This document shows, piece after piece, positions 35,713-45,820 of a stretch of 64,000 bases of DNA (its first letter is position 1; each line of letters opens with the position of its first letter). The DNA is from Rhodococcoides kroppenstedtii (lineage in GTDB: Bacteria; Actinomycetota; Actinomycetes; Mycobacteriales; Mycobacteriaceae): positions 124,001 through 188,000 of the forward strand of contig NZ_FOJN01000007.1 in the NCBI RefSeq assembly GCF_900111805.1. The letters run 5' to 3'. The notes under the pieces are model-generated. The model worked only from the letters and a program-made list of their open reading frames with translations. It had not been told where the DNA came from and made no database searches. The translations under genes were made by a program, and so were the position numbers.

Positions 35713-37215
35713 GTGCCGGACGTCGTCGTGGTCGGCGGCGGAAGCGCGGGATGCGTTGCCGCAGCGGGGTTCGCCCGCGCCGGCGCGTCGGTGATGCTGC
35801 TCGAAGCGGGGCCCGGTTCCACCGCGATGCTCTCCGACGCGCGTCGTCTTCCGATCGGGCCGTCGTCCCGATACGTCGACCCGATCACGACGCGGGTGGA
35901 CGGCGTTCGCGACGTCGTCGGGACTCGCGGCCGGGTGCTCGGCGGGTCCGGTGCGGTGAACGGCGCGTACTTCGTTCGCGCCCCGCTCGCCGACTTCGCG
36001 CGGTGGCCGCAGGATCGGTGGTCGGCCGACGTCGTCGCCGAGGGGTTCCGCCGCATCGAGACCGACCTCGACCTGGGCGACCGCCCCGGGCACGGAACGG
36101 ACGGGCCGATGCCGGTCTCGCGTGCCGTCGTCGCCCCGGTGGCGGAGGCGTTCCGTCGGGCCGCGACGGCCGCCGGTCACCGGGACCTCGACGATCTGAA
36201 CGCGACGGATGCCGGCGACGGGGTGGGCGCGGTCCCGTCGAACGTCGCCGGTGGTCGGCGGGTGTCCGCCGCGGAGGCGTTCCTGGCGCCCGTCGCCGGT
36301 CTCGTCGAGGTGCGCGGCGAGGCGCTGGTGGCGCGGGTGGACGTGGTCGCGGGTCGCGTCGTCGGGGTGTCGGGTCGGGATGCGCACGGCGAGTTCGCGG
36401 TTGGCGCGGACCGCGTGATCCTCGCCGCCGGCACGGTGCGGACCGCCGCCCTGTTGATGCACTCCGGCATCGGCCCGCGAGAGACGTTGCGTCGCATTGG
36501 GATCGACGTCATTCTCGACCGCCCCGGAGTGGGAACCGGCGTCGGCGATCACCCAGAGGTGGCGGTCGCCTATCGGCCACCGGAGGTGGCGGTCGCCTAT
36601 CGGCCACCGGAGGTGGCGGAAGCGTACCGCCCTCGTCGGGTCGCCGAGACCTGGCGAACCCCCCTGGAGGTGGTGCTGGAGGCGGGGCCGGTCGAATTAC
36701 GGTGCTATTCCACGTCGTTCGACCGACTGATCGAGGGAGTTCCGCCCGGCGATCCCGTGATCGGAGTGGCGGCGATGGTCGCCGAACCCCTCGGGTCCGT
36801 CGTCCCGGTGTCCGCCGACCCGTTCTCCGCGCCGCGCGTCGAGCATCCCGTCGCCGACGCCGACCGACGGGCACTGCACGACGGGGTGGCGCTGGCGCGC
36901 GATCTGCTCGGTCGGCCGGAGATGGCCGAGGTCGTCGACCACGTGACCACCGACCCCGGCGACTCACTGCTTCCGGGGGCCGCACTGCACACCGTCGGCA
37001 GTGCGCGGATGGGAGCGGACGACGACCCGTTGGCGGTCGTCGACTCGTCCTGCCGGGTGTTGGGGGTGTCGGGACTGGCCGTGGTGGACGCGTCGATGTT
37101 CCCTGCGGTCCCGACGCGCGGGCCTCACGCCACGGTGATCATGGCCGCCCATCGGGCGACGGAGATGCTGGTCGCCGAGGCCGACCGGTCGGCTGCCGTT
37201 CGACGAGAGCGATGA
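35713..37215 (+). CDS. mftG: Mycofactocin-associated GMC oxidoreductase
   Basis: 500 residues from GTG 35713, 6 bp after mftF. The FAD Rossmann loop VVVVGGGSAGCVAAAGFARAGASVMLLEAG opens the protein; GTRGRVLGGSGAVNGAYFVR and the C-terminal LHTVGSARMGADDDPLAVVDSSCRV…VVDASMFPAVPTRGPHATVIMAAHRATE are GMC signatures. MftG is the flavoprotein that re-oxidises mycofactocinol and hands electrons to the respiratory chain. A 27-bp tandem repeat (36556-36636) inserts EVAVAYRPP copies into the middle of the chain, not expected in the family. Last mft gene of the operon. Confidence 0.9.
   Translation: MPDVVVVGGGSAGCVAAAGFARAGASVMLLEAGPGSTAMLSDARRLPIGPSSRYVDPITTRVDGVRDVVGTRGRVLGGSGAVNGAYFVRAPLADFARWPQDRWSADVVAEGFRRIETDLDLGDRPGHGTDGPMPVSRAVVAPVAEAFRRAATAAGHRDLDDLNATDAGDGVGAVPSNVAGGRRVSAAEAFLAPVAGLVEVRGEALVARVDVVAGRVVGVSGRDAHGEFAVGADRVILAAGTVRTAALLMHSGIGPRETLRRIGIDVILDRPGVGTGVGDHPEVAVAYRPPEVAVAYRPPEVAEAYRPRRVAETWRTPLEVVLEAGPVELRCYSTSFDRLIEGVPPGDPVIGVAAMVAEPLGSVVPVSADPFSAPRVEHPVADADRRALHDGVALARDLLGRPEMAEVVDHVTTDPGDSLLPGAALHTVGSARMGADDDPLAVVDSSCRVLGVSGLAVVDASMFPAVPTRGPHATVIMAAHRATEMLVAEADRSAAVRRER
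36556..36636 (+). repeat. 27-bp tandem repeat inside mftG
   Basis: Units begin at 36556, 36583 and 36610; the first two are identical (GAGGTGGCGGTCGCCTATCG plus GCCACCG) and the third diverges after 11 bases. They encode EVAVAYRPP-EVAVAYRPP-EVAEAYRPR. The frame is kept. Confidence 0.95.
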
Positions 37216-37276
37216 ATCGGCATTGTGAGCTGAGTTACAGTAGGGGGGACACATCCCGGTCCGGAGAGGAGCGCAC

Positions 37277-38533
37277 GTGACCAACCCGTGGGTCGCTGTT
37301 CGCCCCGGCGAGGACCCGACCGCCCTGGCCCGGACGGTGTCCCGCGCGCACGAGACCTTCCTCGAGCGTCCTACCGGGACGGAGAGCTCGGTGCGGTCGG
37401 TCGTGCTGGAGTCGTGGCGTCGCAGCCGCACCATGGGCGTCGACCCGGATCGCGCCGCCGACGACGCCATGGACGCCGTGTCGCTCGAGCGGTACCGCGC
37501 CGAGCATCCGATGTCGCTCATCCGTCCTGTCGTCCGCAAGCTACTCGTCGAGGACGCGGCCGACACCGGTCTACTCGTCGCCATCACCGACGCGTCGGGC
37601 CGGCTGCTGTGGGTGGAGGGCGACACCGTTGCCAAGGACCGGGCCCACGCGATGAACTTCGCCGAGGGCACCGACTGGAGCGAGAGCCGGATGGGGACCA
37701 ACGCCCCCGGCACGGCCCTGGCCGTCGACCACTGCGTCCAGATCTTCGCGGCGGAACACTTCGCCCGGCCCGTCCAGGACTGGAGTTGCAGCGCCGCCCC
37801 CGTGCACGACCCGCTGACCGGCCGCATCCTCGGCGCCATCGACATCACCGGTGGTCCGCGGGTCGCGGTGCCGGAGGTACTGCAGTTGGTGCGCGCCACC
37901 GTCGCCGCCGCCGAGTCCGAACTGCGTCTGCGTCTGCTCGAGACACCCCGCCTCGACACCGCCGGGCCGCGGCTCGAGGTGCTCGGCACGCCCCGCCCCA
38001 CCCTGGTGCGCGGCGCGGAACGGATCCCGCTGTCCGGCCGCCACGCCGAGATGCTGTTGCTTCTGCAGACCCACCCGCAGGGCCTCGGCGCCGACCACCT
38101 TGCGGTGCTGCTCGACGAGAACGATCTCGACTCGGTGACCGTCCGAGCCGAAATGTCCCGTCTGCGCAAGGTTTTCGGGGCCGACGGCCTCGCCTCGCGA
38201 CCCTACCGACTGGTGGGGACGCTGACCTCCGACGTCGAGGACGTCCGCGCCGCCCTCGATCGCGGCGACGTCGAGACCGCGCTGCGGCTCTACACCGGTG
38301 CCGTGCTCCCGTCGTCGTACGCCCCCGGTATCGAGGAGATCCGCGACGAGCTGCGGGTGCGGATGCAGGCGGCGCTGCTGCGGTGCGGAGACCCGGTGCT
38401 CCTCGCGCGCTGGACGGCTTCCGTGCACGGACGCGACGACGCCCGGGCGATGGAGGCGTACCTGCACACCCTCGACCCGGCGTCGGCGCTCCACGCTCAG
38501 GTCGAGGCGCGCTTGCGGTTGCTCGGAGTCTGA
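37277..38533 (+). CDS. GAF-domain transcriptional regulator (AcoR-like N-terminus, winged-helix C-terminus)
   Basis: 418 residues from GTG 37277 (ribosome site GAGAGGA). The N-terminal part resembles the sensor half of AcoR-type activators: ESWRRSRTMGVDPDR, LLVAITDASGRLLWVEGD, AMNFAEGTDWSESRMGTNAPGTALA, SAAPVHDPLTGRILGAIDITGG (GAF). The central AAA+ domain of AcoR is absent. The C-terminus has a winged-helix pattern LSGRHAEMLLLLQTHPQGLGADHLAVLL…VTVRAEMSRLRKVFG…RPYRL. Such proteins accompany aldehyde dehydrogenase genes in actinobacteria, so control of the dehydrogenase at 42837 and possibly the eut operon is likely. A TACAGT box (37236-37241) may be its -10. Confidence 0.75.
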   Translation: MTNPWVAVRPGEDPTALARTVSRAHETFLERPTGTESSVRSVVLESWRRSRTMGVDPDRAADDAMDAVSLERYRAEHPMSLIRPVVRKLLVEDAADTGLLVAITDASGRLLWVEGDTVAKDRAHAMNFAEGTDWSESRMGTNAPGTALAVDHCVQIFAAEHFARPVQDWSCSAAPVHDPLTGRILGAIDITGGPRVAVPEVLQLVRATVAAAESELRLRLLETPRLDTAGPRLEVLGTPRPTLVRGAERIPLSGRHAEMLLLLQTHPQGLGADHLAVLLDENDLDSVTVRAEMSRLRKVFGADGLASRPYRLVGTLTSDVEDVRAALDRGDVETALRLYTGAVLPSSYAPGIEEIRDELRVRMQAALLRCGDPVLLARWTASVHGRDDARAMEAYLHTLDPASALHAQVEARLRLLGV

Positions 38534-38546
38534 GCCGTCACCCCCG

Positions 38547-38640
38547 CGGTTCCCAGCGCTGTGTCATCCGCGCGGTTCCCACCGCTGTGTCATCCGCGCG
38601 GTTCCCACCGCTGTGTCATCCGCGCGGTTCCCACCGCCAG
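38547..38640. repeat. 26-bp tandem repeats at the 3' end of the ABC permease gene
   Basis: CGGTTCCCACCGCTGTGTCA plus TCCGCG recurs at 38547, 38573, 38599 and, in part, 38625. The copy at the right overlaps the last codons (RWEPRG, stop) of the minus-strand permease, the others lie beyond it in the 82-bp convergent spacer. There are no spacers between copies, so it is not a CRISPR array. Confidence 0.95.
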
Positions 38641-39431
38641 GTCACGAAGGCGAGAAAACCGAGCGCCACGATCCAGAAACCGGTGATACCGAGGTCGAAC
38701 ACGATGGGCGGCACGGGAAGTGGGGTCTCGGCGAGGACCGGCACGGATTCGCCGGCGCGAGCCACCAGGTCCACCGCTCCGGTGAAGGGCGCGAAGAGCA
38801 GGTAGCTGCGCAGGCCCGGGTCCACGTTCGGGGCGACGACGAGGTTCGACCCGATCGCCGCGAGCAGCAGCAGCGGCATCACCGAGTACTGCACGCGCTC
38901 GCTGTTCGGGGACACCGACCCGACGGCGACGCCGGCGGTCACCGACAGCAGCGCCGTCGCCAGGGCCGCCGCCGCGACCAGAGCAGGATCGGCCGGCAAC
39001 GGGCCGCCGAGCACGGCGACTCCCGCGACGACGATGCCCACCTGCACCAGTCCGAGCAGCACCAGCGGCACCATCATCGAGACGATCAACTGCGTCGGAG
39101 TGAGCTCCGAGGTGCGTAACCGCTTGAACAGCTGCGATTCTCGCCGGGCCGCGACGATGGTGGCGCCGTTGATGTAGACCGAGAACACCAGCACCAGCAC
39201 CGTCATGGGCGCCATGAGCATGGTCCATCCGGTCGCGTCCTCAGGCCGGGACACGATGGGGAAGAAGAGCACGAACACCGGCGCGAGCAGCGTCGCGGGC
39301 AGCGTGTTCCGTTGCCGGAAGACCATCGACGTCTCGAACGCGATCTGCCGACGCGTGCGGGTCCAGCCGGACAGGCGACGCGAGCGCCCCGAGGACGCTG
39401 TGGTGGGGAGGGTGGAGACGGTGGCGGTCAT
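38616..39431 (-). CDS. ABC-2 type transporter permease
   Basis: 271 residues from ATG 39431, which overlaps the stop of the ATPase gene (ATGA). About six membrane segments are visible: LPATLLAPVFVLFFPIV, MLMAPMTVLVLVFSVYING, IVSMMVPLVLLGLVQVGIVVAGVAVL, VAAAALATALLSVTAGVAV, YSVMPLLLLAAIGSNLVVAP and VFDLGITGFWIVALGFLAFV. With the ATPase it forms a drug- or lipid-type exporter of the DrrB/YhhJ kind. Its stop codon lies inside a 26-bp repeat, so the C-terminus appears to have been shaped by tandem duplication. Confidence 0.85.
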   Translation of the reverse strand: MTATVSTLPTTASSGRSRRLSGWTRTRRQIAFETSMVFRQRNTLPATLLAPVFVLFFPIVSRPEDATGWTMLMAPMTVLVLVFSVYINGATIVAARRESQLFKRLRTSELTPTQLIVSMMVPLVLLGLVQVGIVVAGVAVLGGPLPADPALVAAAALATALLSVTAGVAVGSVSPNSERVQYSVMPLLLLAAIGSNLVVAPNVDPGLRSYLLFAPFTGAVDLVARAGESVPVLAETPLPVPPIVFDLGITGFWIVALGFLAFVTWRWEPRG

Positions 39432-40447
39432 CGGGACACCTCGCTCGTCTTGTGGTCGGGGGTTGCCGGGTCGGTGGTCGAGTTGCGGACGTGGTGGAAG
39501 ACCTCGTCGAGCGACGCTGGGCTCGCCCGCAGGGGGCCGAGGACCATGCGCTCGTGGTCGGCCGTGCGGATCAGCCACGTCAATGCGGCCTGCTGATCGT
39601 CCGAGACCACCTCCAGCGCACGCAGACCGGCGTCGGCGGGCCGACGCGCGTCGTTCCACGCGGCGGTGACCCCGGCGGGGGCGGCGGCGATCAGGCGCTC
39701 GCCGTCGACGGGCCGGACGTCGACCTGGATGCGCGACGGACGGGTCGCGAGCACCTCGTCCAGCGTGCCGTGCACGGCCAGCGCGCCCTGGTGCATGATC
39801 GCCACCACGTCGGCCAGCTCCTCGGCTTCCTCGAGGTAGTGCGTCGTGAGGACGATGGTGGTGCCGGCGTCGCGCAGGTCGCGGACGAGGCTCCACAACG
39901 TGCGCCGGGATTCCGGGTCGAGGCCGGTGGTCGGCTCGTCGAGCACGATGAGTTCCGGTGCGCCCCAGATGGCCATGGCCAGATCGAGCCGTCGACGCTC
40001 GCCGCCGGAGAGCGAGTCCACTCGGTTCTCGCTGCGGTGCGTGAGGTCGACCAGGCCGAGTACGCGGTCGACGGAATCGGTGCGGCTCGACAGTCGGGAC
40101 CACATGGTGAGCTCGGCGCGCACGCTGATCTCGCCGAAGTGTCCCGCCTCCTGGAGCACCACGCCGGTGCGGGCGCGGATCTCCGCGGGGTCGCGGAAGG
40201 GGTCGACGCCGAATACCGTCAGGTCGCCTCCGGAGCGCTCCCGGAAGCCCTGCAGGATCTCGAGCGTCGTCGTCTTGCCCGCGCCGTTGGTGCCCAGCAG
40301 CGCGAAGATCTCGCCGCGGCGCACGGTCAACGACACGTCGCGCACGGCGTGGTACTCGTCGTAGTGGAAGTCGAGGCCGGCGGCGTGGACCACGGCGTCG
40401 GGGGGAGGTGCCGTGGTCGCGTTCTCGGGGTGAGTCGACTCGGTCAT
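39428..40447 (-). CDS. ABC transporter ATP-binding protein
   Basis: 339 residues from ATG 40447. Walker A LLGTNGAGKTTTLEIL, Q-loop VVLQEAGHFGE, signature LSGGERRRLDLAMA, Walker B LIVLDEPTTGLDPES and switch His (TTHYLEEAEEL) are complete. After the ~220-residue core there is a C-terminal extension (VDVRPVDGERLIAAAPAGVTAAW…) as in DrrA/CcmA-like exporters. It works with the permease encoded downstream. The divergent response regulator (40592) and the kinase (41538) probably control this exporter, as such four-gene sets are common in Gram-positive bacteria. Confidence 0.9.
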   Translation of the reverse strand: MTESTHPENATTAPPPDAVVHAAGLDFHYDEYHAVRDVSLTVRRGEIFALLGTNGAGKTTTLEILQGFRERSGGDLTVFGVDPFRDPAEIRARTGVVLQEAGHFGEISVRAELTMWSRLSSRTDSVDRVLGLVDLTHRSENRVDSLSGGERRRLDLAMAIWGAPELIVLDEPTTGLDPESRRTLWSLVRDLRDAGTTIVLTTHYLEEAEELADVVAIMHQGALAVHGTLDEVLATRPSRIQVDVRPVDGERLIAAAPAGVTAAWNDARRPADAGLRALEVVSDDQQAALTWLIRTADHERMVLGPLRASPASLDEVFHHVRNSTTDPATPDHKTSEVSR

Positions 40448-40591
40448 GGCTCGATACTCGGCGACCGCCGTCACGGCGAGTAGTGCCGTTCCAGCCGGTC
40501 TCGCATGAGCTTTGTCATGTGTGCCCCGGTCCGACTCCGGGTGCCGTCGTCCTCGGGCGATACTGGGCGGGTGGCGACGGGAGGGGACCGA

Positions 40592-41197
40592 GTGGGGGAC
40601 GTCCGCATCGTGGTGGCGGACGACGAGGTGACCATCCGCTCCGCACTGGTCGAACTGATCGGCCTGCGTCCGGGCCTGTCCGTCGTCGGCGGAGCGGCCG
40701 ACGGAGCGGAGGCCGTCGCTCTGGCCAAGGCCCACCGGCCGGACATCGCGCTGCTCGACGCGGACATGCCCGTGATGAGCGGCATCGAGGCGTGCGCGGT
40801 CCTCGCACCCCTGGGAGTGAAGGTCGTGATCCTCACCGCGAGCGTGGCCCCCTCGACGATGCGCGACGCCATGAACGCCGGCGCGAGCGGCTACGTCACC
40901 AAGGCCACCGCGGTGGACGAGCTGGCGGACATCATCGGCAAGGTTGCGCGCGGGCAGTCCTACGTCGACCCGCAGCTCGCGGCGAGCGTCCTCAGCGCAC
41001 CGCAGAATCCGTTGAGCGCGAGGGAGATCGAGGTGCTGCGTCTAGTGCTTCCGGGCACGCCGGTCGCGGACATCGCGGAGGAGCTCCATCTGGCGGTGGG
41101 GACCGTCCGGAACTACCTCTCGTCCGCGATGTCCGCTCTCGGCGCACGCAATCGGCACGAGGCCGCTCGGATGGCCGTGCAGAAGGGGTGGGTGTGA
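40592..41197 (+). CDS. LuxR/NarL-type response regulator of the ABC exporter
   Basis: 201 residues from GTG 40592 (ribosome site GGGAGGGG). Receiver domain VRIVVADDEVTIRSALVELIG with phosphoacceptor Asp56 in ALLDADMPVMSG, then the LuxR helix-turn-helix LSAREIEVLRLVLPGTPVADIAEELHLAVGTVRNYLSSAMSALGA. In-frame starts back to 40505 exist but lack a ribosome site and precede the receiver fold. Divergent from the ABC genes and cognate to the kinase at 41538, from which it is separated by a small minus-strand gene. Confidence 0.85.
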   Translation: MGDVRIVVADDEVTIRSALVELIGLRPGLSVVGGAADGAEAVALAKAHRPDIALLDADMPVMSGIEACAVLAPLGVKVVILTASVAPSTMRDAMNAGASGYVTKATAVDELADIIGKVARGQSYVDPQLAASVLSAPQNPLSAREIEVLRLVLPGTPVADIAEELHLAVGTVRNYLSSAMSALGARNRHEAARMAVQKGWV

Positions 41198-41205
41198 CCG
41201 GCGCG

Positions 41206-41439
41206 TCAGCCGTGCGCCGGCCGATTGCCGCGCAGCGCGACGTACAGCGGGCGGCCGAGGCCGTAGGCCACCAGGACGACGGCGAGCACGACGAACATCG
41301 TGTCCGCGCCGCCGCCGGCGGCGTAGACGATCGCCAGCGCCAGCGCGCTGACGAGCAGGTTCGCGACGGCCACGGGGATTTCGCGGGCGAGCGTCGGGGC
41401 GGGTCCGAACTTCATGACGTCCTCGGTGAAATGCGACAT
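41206..41439 (-). CDS. Small two-helix membrane protein
   Basis: 77 residues from ATG 41439 (MSHFTEDVMKFGPAP…). Two hydrophobic segments, VAVANLLVSALALAIVYAAGG and MFVVLAVVLVAYGLG, followed by a short basic tail RGNRPAHG. No family recognised. It faces the other way between the regulator and the kinase of a two-component system, so an accessory membrane role is possible. The minus-strand sequence upstream of the ATG carries GAAGGGAAGG-like purines, which supports translation. Confidence 0.6.
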   Translation of the reverse strand: MSHFTEDVMKFGPAPTLAREIPVAVANLLVSALALAIVYAAGGGADTMFVVLAVVLVAYGLGRPLYVALRGNRPAHG

Positions 41440-41537
41440 GGTGCGCGTCCTTCCCTTCTCGGAGGGTGTCGATCCGTCCCTCTCGACCCTGCTCGGAGCG
41501 GACCCCGCCGGGTAGTGAGGCCGGTCAGGACTCCGGT

Positions 41538-42698
41538 ATGACGAATCACCCGTCCGACTCCCGCGAGCCGGTGGTGCGGCCACCGGTGACGAACTACACC
41601 CGCGTCGGCAGCCTCTACGTCGCAGCGACGCTCTACGTCATGTCGTGGGGAACGGTGCTCCCGCTGATGTGGCGGACCCCCCTGCGGCTCGATCGGCCCG
41701 CGGTCTGGCTCTGCTGTGGCGTCGTACTCGCGGCCCTGCTCGGTCTGACCTGGCTGATCACGCGGGCGGCCGTGCCCGGTCACGTAGAGTCGCGACCGTT
41801 CCGACGCGCGGTGGCCTGGTATCTCGGCGTCGTGGCCGTGGGCGCGGTGATCGTCGCGGTGGTGGGCCAGGCGGCCTACGCGCAGCTCGCCTGGCTCGGC
41901 ACCCTGCCGTTGATCTGCGGCGCCTTCGCCGCGTCCATGGTGTCGACACGGTGGGGTGCGGCGGCCACGATCGTTCTCGTCCCCGCGTGCCTCCCGATCA
42001 CCGGCACGCCGGGGGCGCTCTGGATCTTCCTGGTGCTGGGCGCGGCCAACTTCCTCTACGTCCGCCTGGCCATGTGGATCTTCCGCCACGTCCGTGAACT
42101 CGACGCGGCCCGGCGACAGATCGCCCGGATGAGCATCGACCAGGAACGGTCCCGGTTCTCCCGCGACCTGCACGACGTCATGGGCCGCTCGTTGTCGTCC
42201 ATCGCCCTGACCTGTGAGCTGGCCCTGTCCGTGCGAGACGACGCCGCCGCGAAGGACGCACACGTCCGCGACGCGCAGCGGACGGCGCAGCGCGCCCTCG
42301 CCGACATGCGCGCACTGGTGCGCGGGTACCACGACATCGAATTCGACACCGAACTCGCCGACGCGCTCGTCCTGCTCCGCACGGCCGGCGTGTTCGCCGA
42401 GGCCGACGGCGACGGCGGAGCCGACCTGGACCCGGCGGCGTCGCAGGCCGCCGCGTGGGTGATCCGCGAGGCGGTGACCAACGTGCTGAAGCACGCTCCG
42501 GCCGCGACGGAATGCGAACTCACGCTGCGCGAGGGGGTGCTCGAGATCGTCAACGACGGCGTCGACGGGCAGGCCGCCGGCGACGGACTCGGCCGCGGTC
42601 TGGCCGGACTGCGCGAGCGGGTGGAGGCCGTCGGCGGGACGTTCGCGGCGGGCCGCGTCGGCGCCACGTTTCGCGTGCGGTGCCATTTCCCGGCGTGA
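41538..42698 (+). CDS. Membrane sensor histidine kinase (DesK/LiaS type)
   Basis: 386 residues from ATG 41538. About five to six membrane helices fill the first ~185 residues (SLYVAATLYVMSWGTVLPLMW, LCCGVVLAALLGLTWLIT, YLGVVAVGAVIVAVVG, IVLVPACLPITGTPGALWIFLVLGAA). HisKA_3 motif RSRFSRDLHDVMGRSL (His212) and HATPase_c motifs AAAWVIREAVTNVLKHA and GLGRGLAGLRERVEAVGG follow. The short external loops suggest sensing within or at the membrane, as in bacitracin/lipid-stress kinases. Partner of the regulator at 40592. Confidence 0.85.
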   Translation: MTNHPSDSREPVVRPPVTNYTRVGSLYVAATLYVMSWGTVLPLMWRTPLRLDRPAVWLCCGVVLAALLGLTWLITRAAVPGHVESRPFRRAVAWYLGVVAVGAVIVAVVGQAAYAQLAWLGTLPLICGAFAASMVSTRWGAAATIVLVPACLPITGTPGALWIFLVLGAANFLYVRLAMWIFRHVRELDAARRQIARMSIDQERSRFSRDLHDVMGRSLSSIALTCELALSVRDDAAAKDAHVRDAQRTAQRALADMRALVRGYHDIEFDTELADALVLLRTAGVFAEADGDGGADLDPAASQAAAWVIREAVTNVLKHAPAATECELTLREGVLEIVNDGVDGQAAGDGLGRGLAGLRERVEAVGGTFAAGRVGATFRVRCHFPA

Positions 42699-42743
42699 TG
42701 GCGGCGTGCGCTGACGGCGTGCGGTGACACGTGCTCGAGGCAC

Positions 42744-42761
42744 GCAACGGTGTTGCAACGG
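42744..42761 (+). promoter_or_regulatory. Direct repeat GCAACGG-N4-GCAACGG before the aldehyde dehydrogenase
   Basis: Two GCAACGG copies start 11 bp apart (one helical turn), ending 9 bp before a TAGTGT box (42771-42776), i.e. over the -35 region. The matching repeat at 45877 has the same period and nearly the same distance to its -10 candidate. A likely activator site. Confidence 0.55.
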
Positions 42762-42836
42762 TCGGCTTCGTAGTGTTCCCGGTCACAGCCCCCGGCAAAC
42801 ACGGGGGCGGATCACGAGCGACGAAGGAGCTCTTCG

Positions 42837-44359
<1,523 letters not shown>

Positions 44360-44360
<1 letters not shown>

Positions 44361-44887
44361 TGCTGCCCCGCTTGAAGGCCACCGCCGGGGCGATGGAGTT
44401 GCTCCGTCGCCTCGGCGGTCTCCACGGCGCGCTGATGATGCATCAGAGCGGCGGTTGCTGCGACGGCTCGTCCCCGATGTGTTACCCCGCAGGCGAATTC
44501 ATCGTCGGCGATCGGGACGTGCTGCTCGGACTGCTCGATCTGCGTGCCGACGTCGACACCGTGCCCGCCGACCTGCCGGCCGACGCCGACGCCGTGCCGG
44601 TGTGGATCTCCGGGTCGCAGTTCGAGGCCTGGAAGCACACGCAGATGGTGCTCGACGTCGTGCCCGGTCGGGGGAGCGGGTTCTCCCTCGAGACGCCCGA
44701 GGGGCTCCGGTTCCTCAGTCGTGGCCGGGCCTTCACCGAGGAGGAGCTGTCGACGCTCGCCTCCCAGCCCCCGCTCACCGGGGCGCAGTGGGAGGACGGC
44801 GAGCGGCCCGAAGTGCCGAGCGAGTCCGTCGTCGTCGCCGAGGCCGTCGACGCCTGCCCGGTGCCGGGTATGACGCTGCAGGGTTGA
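44360..44887 (+). CDS. DUF779 protein, aldehyde dehydrogenase companion
   Basis: 175 residues. The DUF779 block is MMHQSGGCCDGSSPMCYPAGEF…VWISGSQFEAWKHTQMVLDVVPGRGSGFSLETPEGLRFLSRGRAF, with the CCDG motif and further Cys that could bind a metal or be redox active. The gene nearly always follows aldehyde dehydrogenase genes of this class; its role is unknown. A ~45-residue Glu/Val-rich tail follows the domain. The start ATG overlaps the upstream stop by one base. A 16-bp hairpin follows 5 bp after its stop. Confidence 0.85.
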
Positions 44888-44890
44888 GAT

Positions 44891-44931
44891 TCGGTGCAGT
44901 AGTCCACCTCCACGGTGGACTACTGCACCCG
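44891..44931. repeat. Palindromic repeat, copy A (also convergent terminator)
   Basis: GGTGCAGTAGTCCACC (44893-44908) pairs perfectly with 44914-44929 around TCCAC. It lies between the convergent ends of the DUF779 and DUF559 genes and could stop transcription both ways. The TAG inside the repeat is the stop codon of the DUF559 gene. A near copy stands at 45821-45861. Confidence 0.85.
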
Positions 44932-45771
44932 AGTCACGAAGCGTCGGATCTCCTCGACGACCTCATCGGGTCGATGGGTCAGGTCGTGCCAGGTGTATCG
45001 CAGCACCGTCCAGTGTCGAACGAGAACGTTCTGACGCCGCCGATCCCGATGGAAGACGGTGCTGTCCGAATGAAACGCCCACCCGTCGATCTCGATCGCG
45101 AGGCGCTGCGCCGGGAACGCGATGTCGATGACGTACCCGCCGAACGGGTGGTTGACCTCCCACCCGGTCAGTCCTCCCGCCGTGAGCAAGCGGACCGCCA
45201 GCCGCTCGGCCTCCGACCGGGCGCCGCCTTCCGCCGCGCGCAGATACCGCTCGGCCACTCGATGGCCGTGGCGGCGAGCATTGCGGTCCTGCGCCCGTCG
45301 AAGGGCGGGGAGAGTGGCGTTGCGCTGCAACTGGCGGTCGACGAGTTGCTGGCCGAGAACGGTCGACGCCTCGAGCACCGTCAGCTCCAGTCGTGTCACG
45401 CGAACGCCTCGCAGTTCGACGACGTCGGCCGGGTCCAGCGTGCGTCGTCGTCTGCGCACCCCCGACGCGCTGCGCCCCGACGCCGTGCGGGGCACCGTCA
45501 CCTCGATCACGGGAACTAGGTAGGTGGTCAGTCCCAGCCAGAACGCGGCGCCGGCGCCGCTCAACACCCCGGCCCCGGTGGACCACACGGCGCACCGCGC
45601 TCGGGCCTCATCGGTGAACGGTCGGTCCACGGCGACGTAGAGCCCCCGGGCAACACGCCGCCAGGCTCCGGAGTTCACTCGCCTCTCGATCACCCGGTGC
45701 GTCAGTCCGGCAGCGCGTGCCTGTGCAGTCGTGATCACGCCGTCCTGCCGGGCGAGCACCTTTTCGATCAT
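44920..45771 (-). CDS. DUF559 nuclease-like protein with AbiEi-type N-terminal domain
   Basis: 283 residues from ATG 45771. The N-terminal part (VITTAQARAAGLTHRVIERRVNSGAWRRVARGLYV) is the winged-helix domain seen in AbiEi-type proteins. The C-terminal part is DUF559, a Vsr-like PD-(D/E)XK nuclease fold: GGYVIDIAFPAQRLAIEIDGWAFH…FHRDRRRQNVLVRHWTVLRYTW, with the Asp and Glu-x-Asp acidic residues present. Function unproven; a DNA-cleaving or phage-response role is suggested by the fold only. The last codons (ACT CGG GTG CAG TAG) lie within a palindromic repeat, and a second copy of that repeat lies 50 bp before the start. It splits two functionally related operons. Confidence 0.75.
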   Translation of the reverse strand: MIEKVLARQDGVITTAQARAAGLTHRVIERRVNSGAWRRVARGLYVAVDRPFTDEARARCAVWSTGAGVLSGAGAAFWLGLTTYLVPVIEVTVPRTASGRSASGVRRRRRTLDPADVVELRGVRVTRLELTVLEASTVLGQQLVDRQLQRNATLPALRRAQDRNARRHGHRVAERYLRAAEGGARSEAERLAVRLLTAGGLTGWEVNHPFGGYVIDIAFPAQRLAIEIDGWAFHSDSTVFHRDRRRQNVLVRHWTVLRYTWHDLTHRPDEVVEEIRRFVTRVQ

Positions 45772-45820
45772 GACTGGATCGACGCGGCTTCCGTCCGAGC
45801 CGTTCCGCCCCACGCCGTTC

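Noticed and set aside
38547-38640. Tandem 26-bp repeats as a possible CRISPR array
   Set aside because: The copies abut directly without unique spacers and part of the array is coding sequence; no cas genes are near.
44963-45595. A 210-codon minus-strand frame overlapping the DUF559 gene in another frame
   Set aside because: Arg/Gly-rich shadow; the DUF559 frame has a recognisable nuclease motif and N-terminal domain.
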